Positions 54,883 to 62,387 of a stretch of DNA of 64,000 bases are shown here, one piece after another (the first letter of the stretch is position 1; every line of letters begins with the position of its first letter). The position numbers and the translations under genes were made by a program. Below the pieces are notes generated by a model. It saw nothing but the letters and a program-made list of their open reading frames with translations, had not been told where the DNA came from and did not search any database. This DNA is from Flammeovirgaceae bacterium (GTDB lineage Bacteria > Bacteroidota > Bacteroidia > Cytophagales > Cyclobacteriaceae): assembly GCA_021298015.1 (NCBI GenBank), contig JAJTGY010000029.1, forward strand, positions 1-64,000, given 5' to 3'.

Positions 54883-55076
54883 GACCTTAATTTATTTCGG
54901 GCCAACGGCTTAACTTCTTCAGCGGTCCAGGTAGAAATTTTCAAAATCTTTTTTTTCCACTTGCGAAGGTCGAACGACTTCCTTTTCTGTTGATTGAGTA
55001 AAAAATCAACAAAGTCATTCACCTCCTGACGAGTTGTCGGGTTCAAACTTTGATACTTTTCAAGAAAGTGATCCAC
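54861..55076 (-). CDS. Antitoxin of the VapBC-type module
   Basis: The 71-residue protein starts with GTG and has a helical N-terminus (NPTTRQEVNDFVDFLLNQ) of the DUF2281 type, plus a basic toxin-binding tail. It should neutralise the adjacent PIN toxin and repress its own promoter. TATCTTTG on the minus strand lies just 4 bases before the start codon. Confidence 0.7.
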   Translation of the reverse strand: MDHFLEKYQSLNPTTRQEVNDFVDFLLNQQKRKSFDLRKWKKKILKISTWTAEEVKPLARNKLRSWKPVQW

Positions 55077-55080
55077 GTGC

Positions 55081-55088
55081 CAAAGATA
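55081..55088 (-). promoter_or_regulatory. Antitoxin promoter -7 element
   Basis: CAAAGATA on the plus strand is TATCTTTG on the minus strand, a full consensus match ending 4 bases from the antitoxin GTG at 55076. A transcript from it would be nearly leaderless. Confidence 0.5.
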
Positions 55089-55093
55089 ATAAA

Positions 55094-56320
55094 TTATCGG
55101 GCTACGTCCGGCTGAGGGCTTGCCAGCAAATCATTTACGATCTCATTAAAGCGCTGCACAAATTGCTCATAGTACAGGCCGGTGCCGGGGCCTGAAAAGC
55201 CCGTATGAATGTGTTTCACCTTGCCGTCCCGGCCGATGAAGATGGTGGTAGGGAACGCCAACACGTTGTTCAGCATTGGCAGGGTGGCGGCAGCCTTTTC
55301 TTTGTCATTCACGCCTGCAATCACAAAGTGGTAGGGCACGTTCCATTTAGCTTTCATCTTTTTTACCCGATCGCTGGCATACGCGAAATCATCTTTGCGT
55401 TCGTACGCGAGCCCGAGAATCTCTACACCGCGGCTGCTGTTGCTGGCGTACCATTGCGACAGGAATTTCGTTTCATCCATGCAATTGGGGCACCATGTGC
55501 CGAAGATTTGAAGAATCAACACCTTATCTTGAAAGCGGGCATCGCCCGGAGTCACCGGCTTGCCTTCCAAATCCGGAAACGTGAAGTCAATTTTATCAAA
55601 ACCCTCTTTCAGGTAGGTGAGCGATTCGGCATCGGGCATCACGGCATTGGCATTTCGTATGCCCGAAAACGTTTCGTGTGACGCATGACCGGAATAAAAA
55701 TGCCCGCGAAGGGAATCGCCTGCCAACGTTGCGGTAAACAAAAAGGCATGATTGCCATCGTACGCGCTGAGGCGCAACTCATCGTTTACTACGTTCCCTT
55801 CCAGGTAGCGATAGTCCCCGGTGGGGGTGAGGAATGTGCCCGTTACGGTATTGCCCTGCTGTTCGAATATGCCCACCGAAGGGTAGGAGTCTTTTGATGT
55901 TTGGAAGGTGAGCTGGTACTTGCCGGCAAAGTTCACCGCAGCGTCTGGCGACTTGGGGATGAAGCGGTAATCGTCACCGAAGGTAGCGCGGAACGGCAGG
56001 TTACCGCCCGGAGCGTAGTTCTTTACAAATGTTCCATCGAGTACGTTGCCTTCGATCCGCGCCCGCAATTCAGCATCAAAAACATGCAACACGATTTTCA
56101 CGGAATCGCCCGCTACCGACACTTCATCAAGTAACAATCGCTCGCTGGCATTCTTCAGATACACCCGGTAATCCTCGTTCGTCTTCTCCACGTCAAACGT
56201 AAAGGGCAGGTCTTGCTCCTGCATACGGATAACCCCGCGCCAGGTGCCGGTTTTAAGGTCGGCCGTTTGAGAACAGGAAATGATCATAGGGATGAAGAGG
56301 AAGAACAGTAAAACACGCAT
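55094..56320 (-). CDS. TlpA-like thioredoxin-family lipoprotein
   Basis: The ATG at 56320 gives a 408-residue lipoprotein with lipobox MIISC (Cys16). The N-terminal two thirds are beta-rich with a repeated pattern (TGTWRGVIRM and later TGTFLTPTGDYRYLEG). The C-terminal thioredoxin domain (about 250-395) has the redox motif WCPNC. It probably reduces or transfers disulphides in the periplasm. It runs divergently from the CoA-transferase gene. Confidence 0.85.
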   Translation of the reverse strand: MRVLLFFLFIPMIISCSQTADLKTGTWRGVIRMQEQDLPFTFDVEKTNEDYRVYLKNASERLLLDEVSVAGDSVKIVLHVFDAELRARIEGNVLDGTFVKNYAPGGNLPFRATFGDDYRFIPKSPDAAVNFAGKYQLTFQTSKDSYPSVGIFEQQGNTVTGTFLTPTGDYRYLEGNVVNDELRLSAYDGNHAFLFTATLAGDSLRGHFYSGHASHETFSGIRNANAVMPDAESLTYLKEGFDKIDFTFPDLEGKPVTPGDARFQDKVLILQIFGTWCPNCMDETKFLSQWYASNSSRGVEILGLAYERKDDFAYASDRVKKMKAKWNVPYHFVIAGVNDKEKAAATLPMLNNVLAFPTTIFIGRDGKVKHIHTGFSGPGTGLYYEQFVQRFNEIVNDLLASPQPDVAR

Positions 56321-56354
56321 TTTTAGGGTCAATTAGGGTCGAGCTTTTTCAACG

Positions 56355-57485
56355 ATGCAAAATAAAGAAATGTTCAGCGGACTGCGGGTTTTGGAGCTGG
56401 CTTCCGTGCTGGCCGGCCCCAGTGTGTGTCAGTTTTTTGCCGAACTGGGGGCCGAAGTGATTAAGGTGGAAAACCCCGCTACCGGTGGTGATGTCACGCG
56501 ATCGTGGAAAGGCGCTGGCGAACAAACCGATGACCGATCCGCCTATTTTTGTGCGTGTAACTGGGGTAAGCAATCGGTAACCCTCGATCTGACACAGGCG
56601 GACGATCGCAGCCGCCTGCATCGGATGGTGGGAAAGATGGATGTAGTGATTGCCAGCTACAAACCGGGCGATGCGGAAAAGCTGGGCGTGGCGTATGATC
56701 AATTGCGGGCCATCAATCCGAAGCTCATCTACGGGCAGATCACCGGGTATGGTTCGCAGGATGATCGCGTGGGCTACGATGCCGTAATCCAGGCCGAGGC
56801 CGGGTTCATGGACTTGAATGGCGAACCGGACGGCCCGCCCACGAAAATGCCGGTAGCGCTTATTGATCTGCTGGCCGCCCATCAACTGAAGGAGGCGTTG
56901 CTGTTGGCGTTGTTGCATCGCGAGCGAACGGGCGAGGGAGCTTTTGTCGAGGTCAGTTTGCTTCAGGCGGCCGTTGCTTCGCTGGCGAACCAGGCCACCA
57001 ATTGGCTGGTGGCGGGCAAGTTGCCCACACGCCAGGGCTCGGCACATCCCAACATTGCGCCTTATGGCGATTTGTTTGTGACCGGTGATGGCAAAAGAAT
57101 TTTGCTGGCCGTGGGTAGCGATCGACAGTTTGGTGAATTGCTGAACGTGCTGCACGTGGCCGCGGATGAGCGGCTGCCGGAGTTCGCCACAAATGCGCAG
57201 CGCGTGCAGCACCGGGCGAGATTAAACCCGATACTTCAAAAATACATGGCGGGCCTTGCCGCAGATGAGTTATTAGCCCGGTTACAGGCGCGAAAAATTC
57301 CGGCCGGGTTGGTGCAGAACGTGCGCGAAGCACTGGCAGCCGATGAGGCCCGGAAGACGTTGCTGGGTGAGCGCGGACTGCAAGCCGTGCGGCAGTTGGT
57401 GGCGCAGTTGTCGTTTCATGAGTCTTCCAAACCGCTGAGCCCGCCTCCGCATTTGGGGGAACATAATCAGGTGGTTGGCCTTTGA
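56355..57485 (+). CDS. CaiB/BaiF-type class III CoA-transferase
   Basis: The 376-residue protein has LELASVLAGPSVCQFFAELGAEVIKVE, GDVTRSWKG and the catalytic Asp171 in VALIDLLAAH. Members move CoA between carboxylic acids through an aspartyl-CoA intermediate; the substrate is not readable. Its last eleven codons and stop lie inside the left copy of the 223-bp repeat, so the C-terminus could derive from the repeat. It has no partner gene. Confidence 0.85.
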   Translation: MQNKEMFSGLRVLELASVLAGPSVCQFFAELGAEVIKVENPATGGDVTRSWKGAGEQTDDRSAYFCACNWGKQSVTLDLTQADDRSRLHRMVGKMDVVIASYKPGDAEKLGVAYDQLRAINPKLIYGQITGYGSQDDRVGYDAVIQAEAGFMDLNGEPDGPPTKMPVALIDLLAAHQLKEALLLALLHRERTGEGAFVEVSLLQAAVASLANQATNWLVAGKLPTRQGSAHPNIAPYGDLFVTGDGKRILLAVGSDRQFGELLNVLHVAADERLPEFATNAQRVQHRARLNPILQKYMAGLAADELLARLQARKIPAGLVQNVREALAADEARKTLLGERGLQAVRQLVAQLSFHESSKPLSPPPHLGEHNQVVGL

Positions 57486-57675
57486 GTAACCGTAACTGGT
57501 CTGACCGCTCACCGCGGTCTGACCGGTGTCAATGCTTCCGCGCTGTTTGTATTCTGATGAGCACTTAGCCCCTGTGAGATTATGAACTGCCCCGAACTTG
57601 AAGATGTTGGCTTAACGAAGTAAATTGAATCAACAAAGCGCAGACTTCCTGAAACGGGTAGCTCTGGGAAGGATG
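57453..57675 (+). repeat. 223-bp direct repeat, left copy
   Basis: It matches 59189-59411 without gaps at a constant offset of 1736 bp, with an eye-estimated identity near 85%. It starts inside the CoA-transferase gene and includes its stop codon. It contains the palindrome at 57495-57527, whose arms ACTGGTCTGACCGCT and GCGGTCTGACCGGT pair nearly fully, and a long tail with no convincing ORF. Confidence 0.85.
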
Positions 57676-57680
57676 AAATA

Positions 57681-58064
57681 GTGAAAAAGATTAGCAGTTC
57701 ACTCATCGTGATATTTGGCTCTGTTGTGTTTCTCGGAGTGCTTTTTATTGCTGTCGCGTCAAGCTATTTTCATAGAAGAAATGTTGTGGCAAATTCTGAG
57801 TACAGATATACTGTTGTAACACTGGCAGACTATTACTCGAAAGGAAAGGTTAGCGGCAAGGTGATAACGTATTAATTAAACGGGGTTCATTACATGGATC
57901 ACTGTGGAGATCGAGATTGTAGGGACGCAAATATTAGAGATCAGTTTTTCATTAAGGTTTACATTAGTGATCCTGAAATTTGGGAGATTCTTTATTCCAA
58001 TAAGATTATGAGAATTGACTCCATACCTGTAGCGGGATGGAAAGTTTTTCCGAAAGTAGAGTGA
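57681..58064 (+). pseudogene. Small membrane-anchored protein gene split by TAA
   Basis: A GTG at 57681 opens a frame with one membrane segment (about 6-29) followed by RYTVVTLADYYSKGKVSGKVITY, then an in-frame TAA at 57873-57875. The same frame then continues LNGVHYMDHCGDRD, DQFFIKVYISDPEIWEIL and VAGWKVFPKVE to a TGA at 58064. The continuous frame and the plausible beta-rich continuation point to one ancestral 127-codon gene. It is AT-rich. I do not know the family. Confidence 0.6.
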
Positions 58065-58387
58065 CAACGTTCGTTTAGTTGATCGTGGTTGCCTGAGCAA
58101 CAGATTTAAGTAAACGGGGTCATGCAGCTGTTGTTTGGCCAACCAACAGCCGTACCCATGAGGTTATGCTTCTGCGCGAGACGATAAAGGCTGGAAGTGA
58201 GACGTTCGGATTTTTGGTGCATATTAGCAACTTACAATGCTTGCCCGGTCAGGCGACCGGTAAGAACGTGGGTAACCGTAACCGGTCTGACCGCTCACAG
58301 CGGTCTGACCGGTGAAGTTTACCGCGAAATGTCTTTCATGAGCGTAATTCAAATGATTCGGGTGATCTGAATGATGGATGAGAGAAC
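58065..58387. other. Gene-free gap with palindromic repeats
   Basis: No gene is evident. It holds the palindrome pair described at 58240-58313, and a stretch (about 58219-58268) that resembles 59146-59192. Confidence 0.5.
58240..58313. repeat. Two palindromes shared with the flanking repeats
   Basis: CTTGCCCGG and CCGGTAAG at 58240-58264 form one hairpin. ACCGGTCTGACCGCT and AGCGGTCTGACCGGT at 58281-58313 form a second. The second also occurs at 57495-57527 and 59231-59263; the first also at 59163-59186. The tail of the 223-bp repeat is absent here. Confidence 0.75.
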
Positions 58388-58795
58388 CTATTTGCTTAGA
58401 AAAGCCTCGGGGGTCAGTACCGTGATCTGTGCGCTTTTGTAGTCTTTGATGTTTCGGGTCAGCAAGGTATCAACACCATGTCGTAATGCCGTGTAGTATT
58501 GAATGGCATCCTCAAAATCTTTGAAGTCGGATTGCAACGCCATTTCAATCACCTTATCATCAACTGCTAATACGCTTACGAGCGTTTTGAACTGAGTAAG
58601 CTTTTTTCGTGCCTGATCGCGGGAATACGTTTTTGACAAAAGATAGTGAAGATGAGAGAAGGTAAGTGAGCTTATGGTAATGATAAGCTCCCTGCGGTCT
58701 GCTAGAGAAAACAGATTGGCGGCAGCCAGGGCAAACGGCTGTCGATTGGCCAACAGGTCCAGGCAAACATCCGTATCGACCAAAACGCGGATCAC
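58388..58795 (-). CDS. PIN-domain toxin, PIN_3 type
   Basis: The 135-residue protein has VLVDTDVCLDLLANRQPF (Asp7, Asp13), LTFSHLHYLLSK, DFEDAIQYYTAL and LLTRNIKDY, ending VLTPEAFL. These are the features of the PIN_3 group (PF13470), a VapC-like RNase family. The usual central PIN glutamate is replaced in the LTFSHLHYL segment, as is common in this group. It overlaps its antitoxin by 4 bp. Confidence 0.82.
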   Translation of the reverse strand: MIRVLVDTDVCLDLLANRQPFALAAANLFSLADRRELIITISSLTFSHLHYLLSKTYSRDQARKKLTQFKTLVSVLAVDDKVIEMALQSDFKDFEDAIQYYTALRHGVDTLLTRNIKDYKSAQITVLTPEAFLSK

Positions 58796-59031
58796 TTGTA
58801 TTTCTTTTTGAGGTAGTTTCGATATGCCTCTTTTGTACTCTTAGTCGGTTGTGGAATAATGCCCAAAAGGCTTTTCACAAATGGAGTAACTTTTAAATCC
58901 CCCGGCTTTTCTGTGATGTGGTCAATGTAGCGTTCGATCAGTTTTGATAAGCTGGTCTTCTTTTTCTTGGCGTACTGCTTACCCCTCTCCACCGAGGTTT
59001 TTTTGAGCTTTAAGGTTAGCTTGGTCGTCAT
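58792..59031 (-). CDS. DUF6364-type antitoxin
   Basis: The ATG at 59031 gives 79 residues starting MTTKLTLKLKKTSVERGKQY, with KKTSLSKLIERYI, a ribbon-helix-helix-like pattern of the DUF6364 antitoxins. The open frame runs back to 59160, but those codons have no family character. It overlaps the toxin gene (58792-58795) and should both neutralise it and repress the operon. Confidence 0.75.
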   Translation of the reverse strand: MTTKLTLKLKKTSVERGKQYAKKKKTSLSKLIERYIDHITEKPGDLKVTPFVKSLLGIIPQPTKSTKEAYRNYLKKKYK

Positions 59032-59059
59032 ACGTACAAAGTTGTTGAATTCATACGTA
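59029..59059 (-). promoter_or_regulatory. Candidate antitoxin operator
   Basis: CATACGTA occurs at 59029-59036 and 59052-59059, each holding the palindrome TACGTA. One copy covers the antitoxin start codon and the other lies 21 bases upstream. Such paired palindromes are typical of autorepressed antitoxin operators. Confidence 0.4.
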
Positions 59060-59162
59060 TTGGGCAAACGGAAAGTTTTCTCGCGCCCCGTTGCTGTAGG
59101 TCGCCCGACCATCAGCCAAACGAACACGGCAGATTTATGGTTCATATTAACAACTTGCAATG

Positions 59163-59186
59163 CTTGCCGGTCAGGCGATCGGCAAG
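59163..59186. repeat. Palindrome next to the right repeat
   Basis: CTTGCCG and CGGCAAG pair perfectly across a 10-base loop. The surrounding sequence resembles 58219-58268. It directly precedes the right 223-bp repeat. Confidence 0.65.
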
Positions 59187-59188
59187 AG

Positions 59189-59411
59189 TTGGGGAGGTAT
59201 AATTAGGTGGTTGGCCTTTGAGTAACCGTAACCGGTCTGACCGCTCATAGCGGTCTGATCGGTGTCAATACTTCCGCGCTGTTTGTATTCTGATGAGTAT
59301 TTAGCCCTTGTGAGATTACGAACCGCCCCGAACTTGAAGATGTTGACTTAACGAAGTAAATTGAGGCATCGGAGCGCAGAGTTCCCGAGACGGGTAACTC
59401 AGGGAAGAACG
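59189..59411 (+). repeat. 223-bp direct repeat, right copy
   Basis: This copy matches 57453-57675. It carries the tail of the CoA-transferase gene (codons for QVVGL and the stop, near 59207-59221) with no gene in front. It contains the palindrome at 59231-59263. Confidence 0.85.
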
Positions 59412-59432
59412 AACGGAAAAGACGGGAATTGC

Positions 59433-59942
59433 CTAGCAAGGTGTCCAATACTCAAATCTTAAAAGTCTACCGTCCTTAAATGTAAAAATTGCCCCAGCGT
59501 CACTACCCTTTGAATATAGGAGCACTGAATCAAACACCGGCTTCCTAAAAACATCATGACATGAATCACCTACCATCCGGCAAAACTCTTCTACCGTTGT
59601 TTCCGCACTTAATTTCATGTCGCGGTAACTTAAGATAAGTTGTCCCCCGGTATTAAAGTCAACTTGCTGTAGATAAAAATCTTCCTGGTCACTACCAATG
59701 TACTTGAACCCAGTATATACCATTTGGTAGTATGGCCCGCCAGGCTGGTCATTTGTGAAGAATCCGCATGGATAATCCGTGTGGATGATTTCAGCTTGCC
59801 CAAAGATTTCAACAATGGCCTGCTTAGGCGTACTGAAGTTTAGTCCCCCGAATGTAATATGCATGAGGTCGAAGTCGCTTACTTGTCCAAAAGATAAGGT
59901 GGTTAAAAAACTCAGGAATATTGCAAGTACTTTCTTTTTCAT
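59433..59942 (-). CDS. Secreted protein of unknown function
   Basis: The 169-residue protein has a signal peptide (MKKKVLAIFLSFLTTLSFGQ) and a mature part with cysteines at about 59, 121 and 128 and a C-terminal one. ITFGGLNFSTPKQAIVEIFG suggests a domain of repeated beta-alpha units. The gene is AT-rich compared with the core genes around it. I do not recognise it. Confidence 0.6.
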   Translation of the reverse strand: MKKKVLAIFLSFLTTLSFGQVSDFDLMHITFGGLNFSTPKQAIVEIFGQAEIIHTDYPCGFFTNDQPGGPYYQMVYTGFKYIGSDQEDFYLQQVDFNTGGQLILSYRDMKLSAETTVEEFCRMVGDSCHDVFRKPVFDSVLLYSKGSDAGAIFTFKDGRLLRFEYWTPC

Positions 59943-60383
59943 CGTTGCGTCCTTGGTCTTGATCAGTCAGTAAGTCTGAGGTTTTTTCATTGTGCGAAGG
60001 GCTTGCACACCGTTTGGTAATCTTCAATAGTGAAGATATTTCTTCTCTTCCGAAAAGCGAAATCTGGATGGCAAAGTCTGACTCAACACCAAGCGGCCCG
60101 GATGTGGAGGGCAAGGTGCGAATAAAGTGAGCACGGGAGCGAAGCGCACCCCGGAACAGCCGGTTAAGCCGCCCAATGGAGGCCCCGAAGCCTGGCTGCG
60201 GGTTGTATTTCGCTTTTTTTACCATTTCCATTTTTGCCACATGGGCAATCGCCCCACTTTAAAATGCCCGTTTCATAAACAACTGATTTACAAATATTTA
60301 CAAATAAGCCTTGATGGGCTGAATTAGCCATTTGGTAGTCCAAAAAGCCTTGAAATAGCCCTAAAATCAAAGATTTTTGTAAA
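59943..60383. other. Long non-coding region before mraZ
   Basis: I find no credible ORF. About 60070-60215 is GC-rich, with fragments resembling the kind of sequence at 180-290. From 60240 it becomes AT-rich, with a perfect 10-bp tandem repeat at 60286-60305. The mraZ operator follows at 60384. Confidence 0.5.
60286..60305. repeat. Tandem ATTTACAAAT repeat
   Basis: ATTTACAAAT occurs twice without a gap (60286-60295 and 60296-60305), about 120 bases before the mraZ -7 element. Confidence 0.6.
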
Positions 60384-60410
60384 AAAGTGGTGTAAAGTGG
60401 TTGAAAGTGG
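60384..60410 (+). promoter_or_regulatory. MraZ operator: three AAAGTGG boxes
   Basis: AAAGTGG occurs at 60384-60390, 60394-60400 and 60404-60410, each separated by 3 bases, so on a 10-bp period and one face of the helix. MraZ of Mollicutes is reported to bind AAAGTG[T/G] boxes with 3-base spacers ahead of its own operon. The third box follows directly on the -33 TTG (60401-60403), which lies in the last 3-base spacer, so bound MraZ should block the promoter. Confidence 0.85.
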
Positions 60411-60430
60411 TTCAAATTTCCCTACGTTTG
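60401..60430 (+). promoter_or_regulatory. Promoter of the mraZ division operon
   Basis: TTG at 60401-60403, a 19-base spacer and TACGTTTG at 60423-60430 match the consensus. The mraZ ATG at 60460 follows after 29 bases. Confidence 0.75.
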
Positions 60431-60459
60431 CTTAGGAGAAAAAGACAACCACTACGTCA

Positions 60460-60900
60460 ATGACTTTCTTCACCAGTCAGTATGAGTGCAAACTTGACGC
60501 AAAGGGGCGCCTGGTGCTGCCCGCGCGCGTGAAGGCTCAGTTGCCCGAAGGCGAGCAGGAGCTTGTCGTGCGCAAGGGCTTCGAGCAGTGCCTCATTCTG
60601 TACCCGATGGTGGAGTTCAAAAAGGTCTTCTCAAAAATTTCGGGTCTCAACGAGTTCAACGAAGAGTACCGCCAACTGCAGCGGAGCTTTTTGTCGGGCG
60701 TAGTCACCGTGGAGTTGGACGGTAACGGGCGAATCCTGTTACCGAAAAACATGCTGGCCTACGCGCAAATCGACAAAGACGCCATGCTGGTGGGCACGGG
60801 GAACAAAGTGGAGATCTGGAGTCCAACGATCTATGAGAAGTTCCTCATTCAAGACCCCGGTGAGTTGTCGAAACTGGCAGAACGCTACCTGAATAACTGA
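60460..60900 (+). CDS. mraZ: Transcriptional regulator MraZ
   Basis: The 146-residue protein has two AbrB-like MraZ halves: SQYECKLDAKGRLVLPARVK at the start and VELDGNGRILLPKNML in the middle, each with the DxxGR core. MraZ forms a ring that binds direct repeats and controls the division and cell wall cluster. It is the first gene here, behind a matching operator. Confidence 0.94.
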   Translation: MTFFTSQYECKLDAKGRLVLPARVKAQLPEGEQELVVRKGFEQCLILYPMVEFKKVFSKISGLNEFNEEYRQLQRSFLSGVVTVELDGNGRILLPKNMLAYAQIDKDAMLVGTGNKVEIWSPTIYEKFLIQDPGELSKLAERYLNN

Positions 60901-61039
60901 GGGATGAAGGCCGGGAACAGTAACACGAACACCGGCTCCAAGCTTCAGGCCATAGGCTGCATGCGTCAGGCTGCATACTTCAGGTTGCTCGATGCCGGAT
61001 GCAGGATACTGGATGTCCGGAGACCGAGATGGATTGGCG
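60901..61039 (+). other. Spacer with degenerate short repeats, mraZ-rsmH
   Basis: An unusual 139-bp gap for a cluster that is otherwise overlapping. It contains partial copies of CAGGCTGCAT and of GATGCCGGATGCAGGATACTGG, a word-play-like pattern of short imperfect repeats. The open frame of rsmH crosses its right part but shows no family similarity there. Confidence 0.4.
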
Positions 61040-61999
61040 ATGCAAGAGACCAGTAGCGGGCAACCCGAAACCAGGAGCTACCATAAACCGGTAATGCTCC
61101 GCGAATGTCTTGAGGGCCTACGCATTGACCCGCAAGGCACTTACGTAGATGTAACGTTTGGCGGTGGCGGACACAGCCTGGCGATACTCGAGCAGATCAA
61201 GGGAGGAAGGTTGATTGCCTTTGATCAGGATGCCGATGCACAGCGTGAAGCTGAAAAAATCAACCACCGTTCTTTCACATTCTGTCCCTCCAACTTCCGG
61301 TACCTGAAAAAGTACCTGAAGATGCACGGGGTGAGCCGCGTGAACGGCATATTGGCTGATCTGGGTGTTTCCTCCCATCAGATCGACTCCGCTCAACGCG
61401 GCTTCTCAACCCGGTTTGCCGGGCCGCTCGATATGCGCATGGATGCGCGGGCGACTCTCACAGCCGCTACGCTGCTCGCAACCTATACCGAGGCGCAGCT
61501 CCACCGGGTGCTGGGTATGTATGGGGAGGTTCGCAATGCGCGCACGGTGGCTCAACGAATAGTGGAAGCCAGGGCGCGCCAACCCCTCACCACTACCCAA
61601 CAACTGACGGATTTGCTCAAACCGCTGGCCCCCCGTGGAAAGGAGTTCAAATATTTCGCCCAGGTGTTTCAGGCTCTGCGCCTGGAAGTAAACCAGGAGA
61701 TGCAGGCGCTTGAAGATTTTTTGCACCAATGTGGCGAAGTAATGGCAACCGGAGGCCGACTGGTGGTGATGAGTTACCACTCGCTGGAAGACCGGCTGGT
61801 GAAGAACTACATCAACACCGGTAACGTGGAGGGAAGGTTGGAAAAGGATTTTTATGGAAACATCCTTCGGCCTTTTGAGGCGGTGAACCGAAAACCGATC
61901 GAAGCAACCGAAGAGGAAATAGAAAACAACAACCGCGCGCGCAGCGCCAAACTGCGCATAGCGGAACGAAACGAAAGTAAGGTAAAGGAACATGAGTGA
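61040..61999 (+). CDS. rsmH: 16S rRNA m4C1402 methyltransferase
   Basis: The ATG at 61040 gives 319 residues with YHKPVMLRECLEGL at the front; ATGs at 60992 and 61013 are open but add unrelated residues. VDVTFGGGGHS is the SAM-binding loop, and DLGVSSHQIDSAQRGFSTR and ISYHSLEDRLVKN-like MSYHSLEDRLVKN are RsmH signatures. It methylates cytosine 1402 in the decoding centre. It overlaps the next gene by 8 bp. Confidence 0.94.
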   Translation: MQETSSGQPETRSYHKPVMLRECLEGLRIDPQGTYVDVTFGGGGHSLAILEQIKGGRLIAFDQDADAQREAEKINHRSFTFCPSNFRYLKKYLKMHGVSRVNGILADLGVSSHQIDSAQRGFSTRFAGPLDMRMDARATLTAATLLATYTEAQLHRVLGMYGEVRNARTVAQRIVEARARQPLTTTQQLTDLLKPLAPRGKEFKYFAQVFQALRLEVNQEMQALEDFLHQCGEVMATGGRLVVMSYHSLEDRLVKNYINTGNVEGRLEKDFYGNILRPFEAVNRKPIEATEEEIENNNRARSAKLRIAERNESKVKEHE

Positions 62000-62387
62000 G
62001 AATCGTATGCGGGTGGAACCCGACCGGACGAATGAAGCGCGCCTCAAGCCTTCGCAGGCGGGCGGGCCCAGTTTGTTCTCGGGGCTGGAGAAGCGCCTGA
62101 AGCTGGAATCCTATTTTGAAGAAGGATTCCCGGTGCAGTACCTGCCCAAGATTTTGTTTGTGATGGTGCTGGGCTTGCTGTACATCAGCAATACGCATCA
62201 TGCCGAGCGGACCACGCGCGCGATCAACCGGGCACAAACGGAAGTGGAGGATTTGCGCGCAGACTACACGACACTGAAATCGGATGTGATGTTTGCCAGC
62301 AAGCAGAGTGAAGTAGCCCGAAGAGTAAAAGAAATCGGATTGAAAGAGAGTTTACGCCCACCCTATAAAATTGTAGTGAACGATTGA
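61992..62387 (+). CDS. FtsL-like cell division protein
   Basis: The 131-residue protein has a cytoplasmic N-terminus of about 50 residues, one membrane segment (about 53-68) and a periplasmic coiled coil (RAINRAQTEVEDLRADYTTL), ending in GLKESLRPPYKIVV. This is the Bacteroidota FtsL-like layout, and the position between rsmH and ftsI agrees. It should recruit the septal synthase. Confidence 0.8.
   Translation: MSENRMRVEPDRTNEARLKPSQAGGPSLFSGLEKRLKLESYFEEGFPVQYLPKILFVMVLGLLYISNTHHAERTTRAINRAQTEVEDLRADYTTLKSDVMFASKQSEVARRVKEIGLKESLRPPYKIVVND

Noticed and set aside
57495-59263. CRISPR-like array
   Set aside because: Only three palindrome copies exist, 700 to 950 bp apart, with genes between them and no cas gene.
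57509-59448. Matching minus-strand ORFs in both 223-bp repeats (57509-57706 and 59245-59448)
   Set aside because: About 20 base differences give about 13 residue changes in the 54 shared codons, so there is no sign of selection on a protein. The shared frame follows from recent common origin.
180-60215. Similarity between the GC-rich stretches at 180-290 and 60070-60215
   Set aside because: Only short scattered matches such as GCGCACC and GAACAGC could be aligned; too weak to call a repeat.
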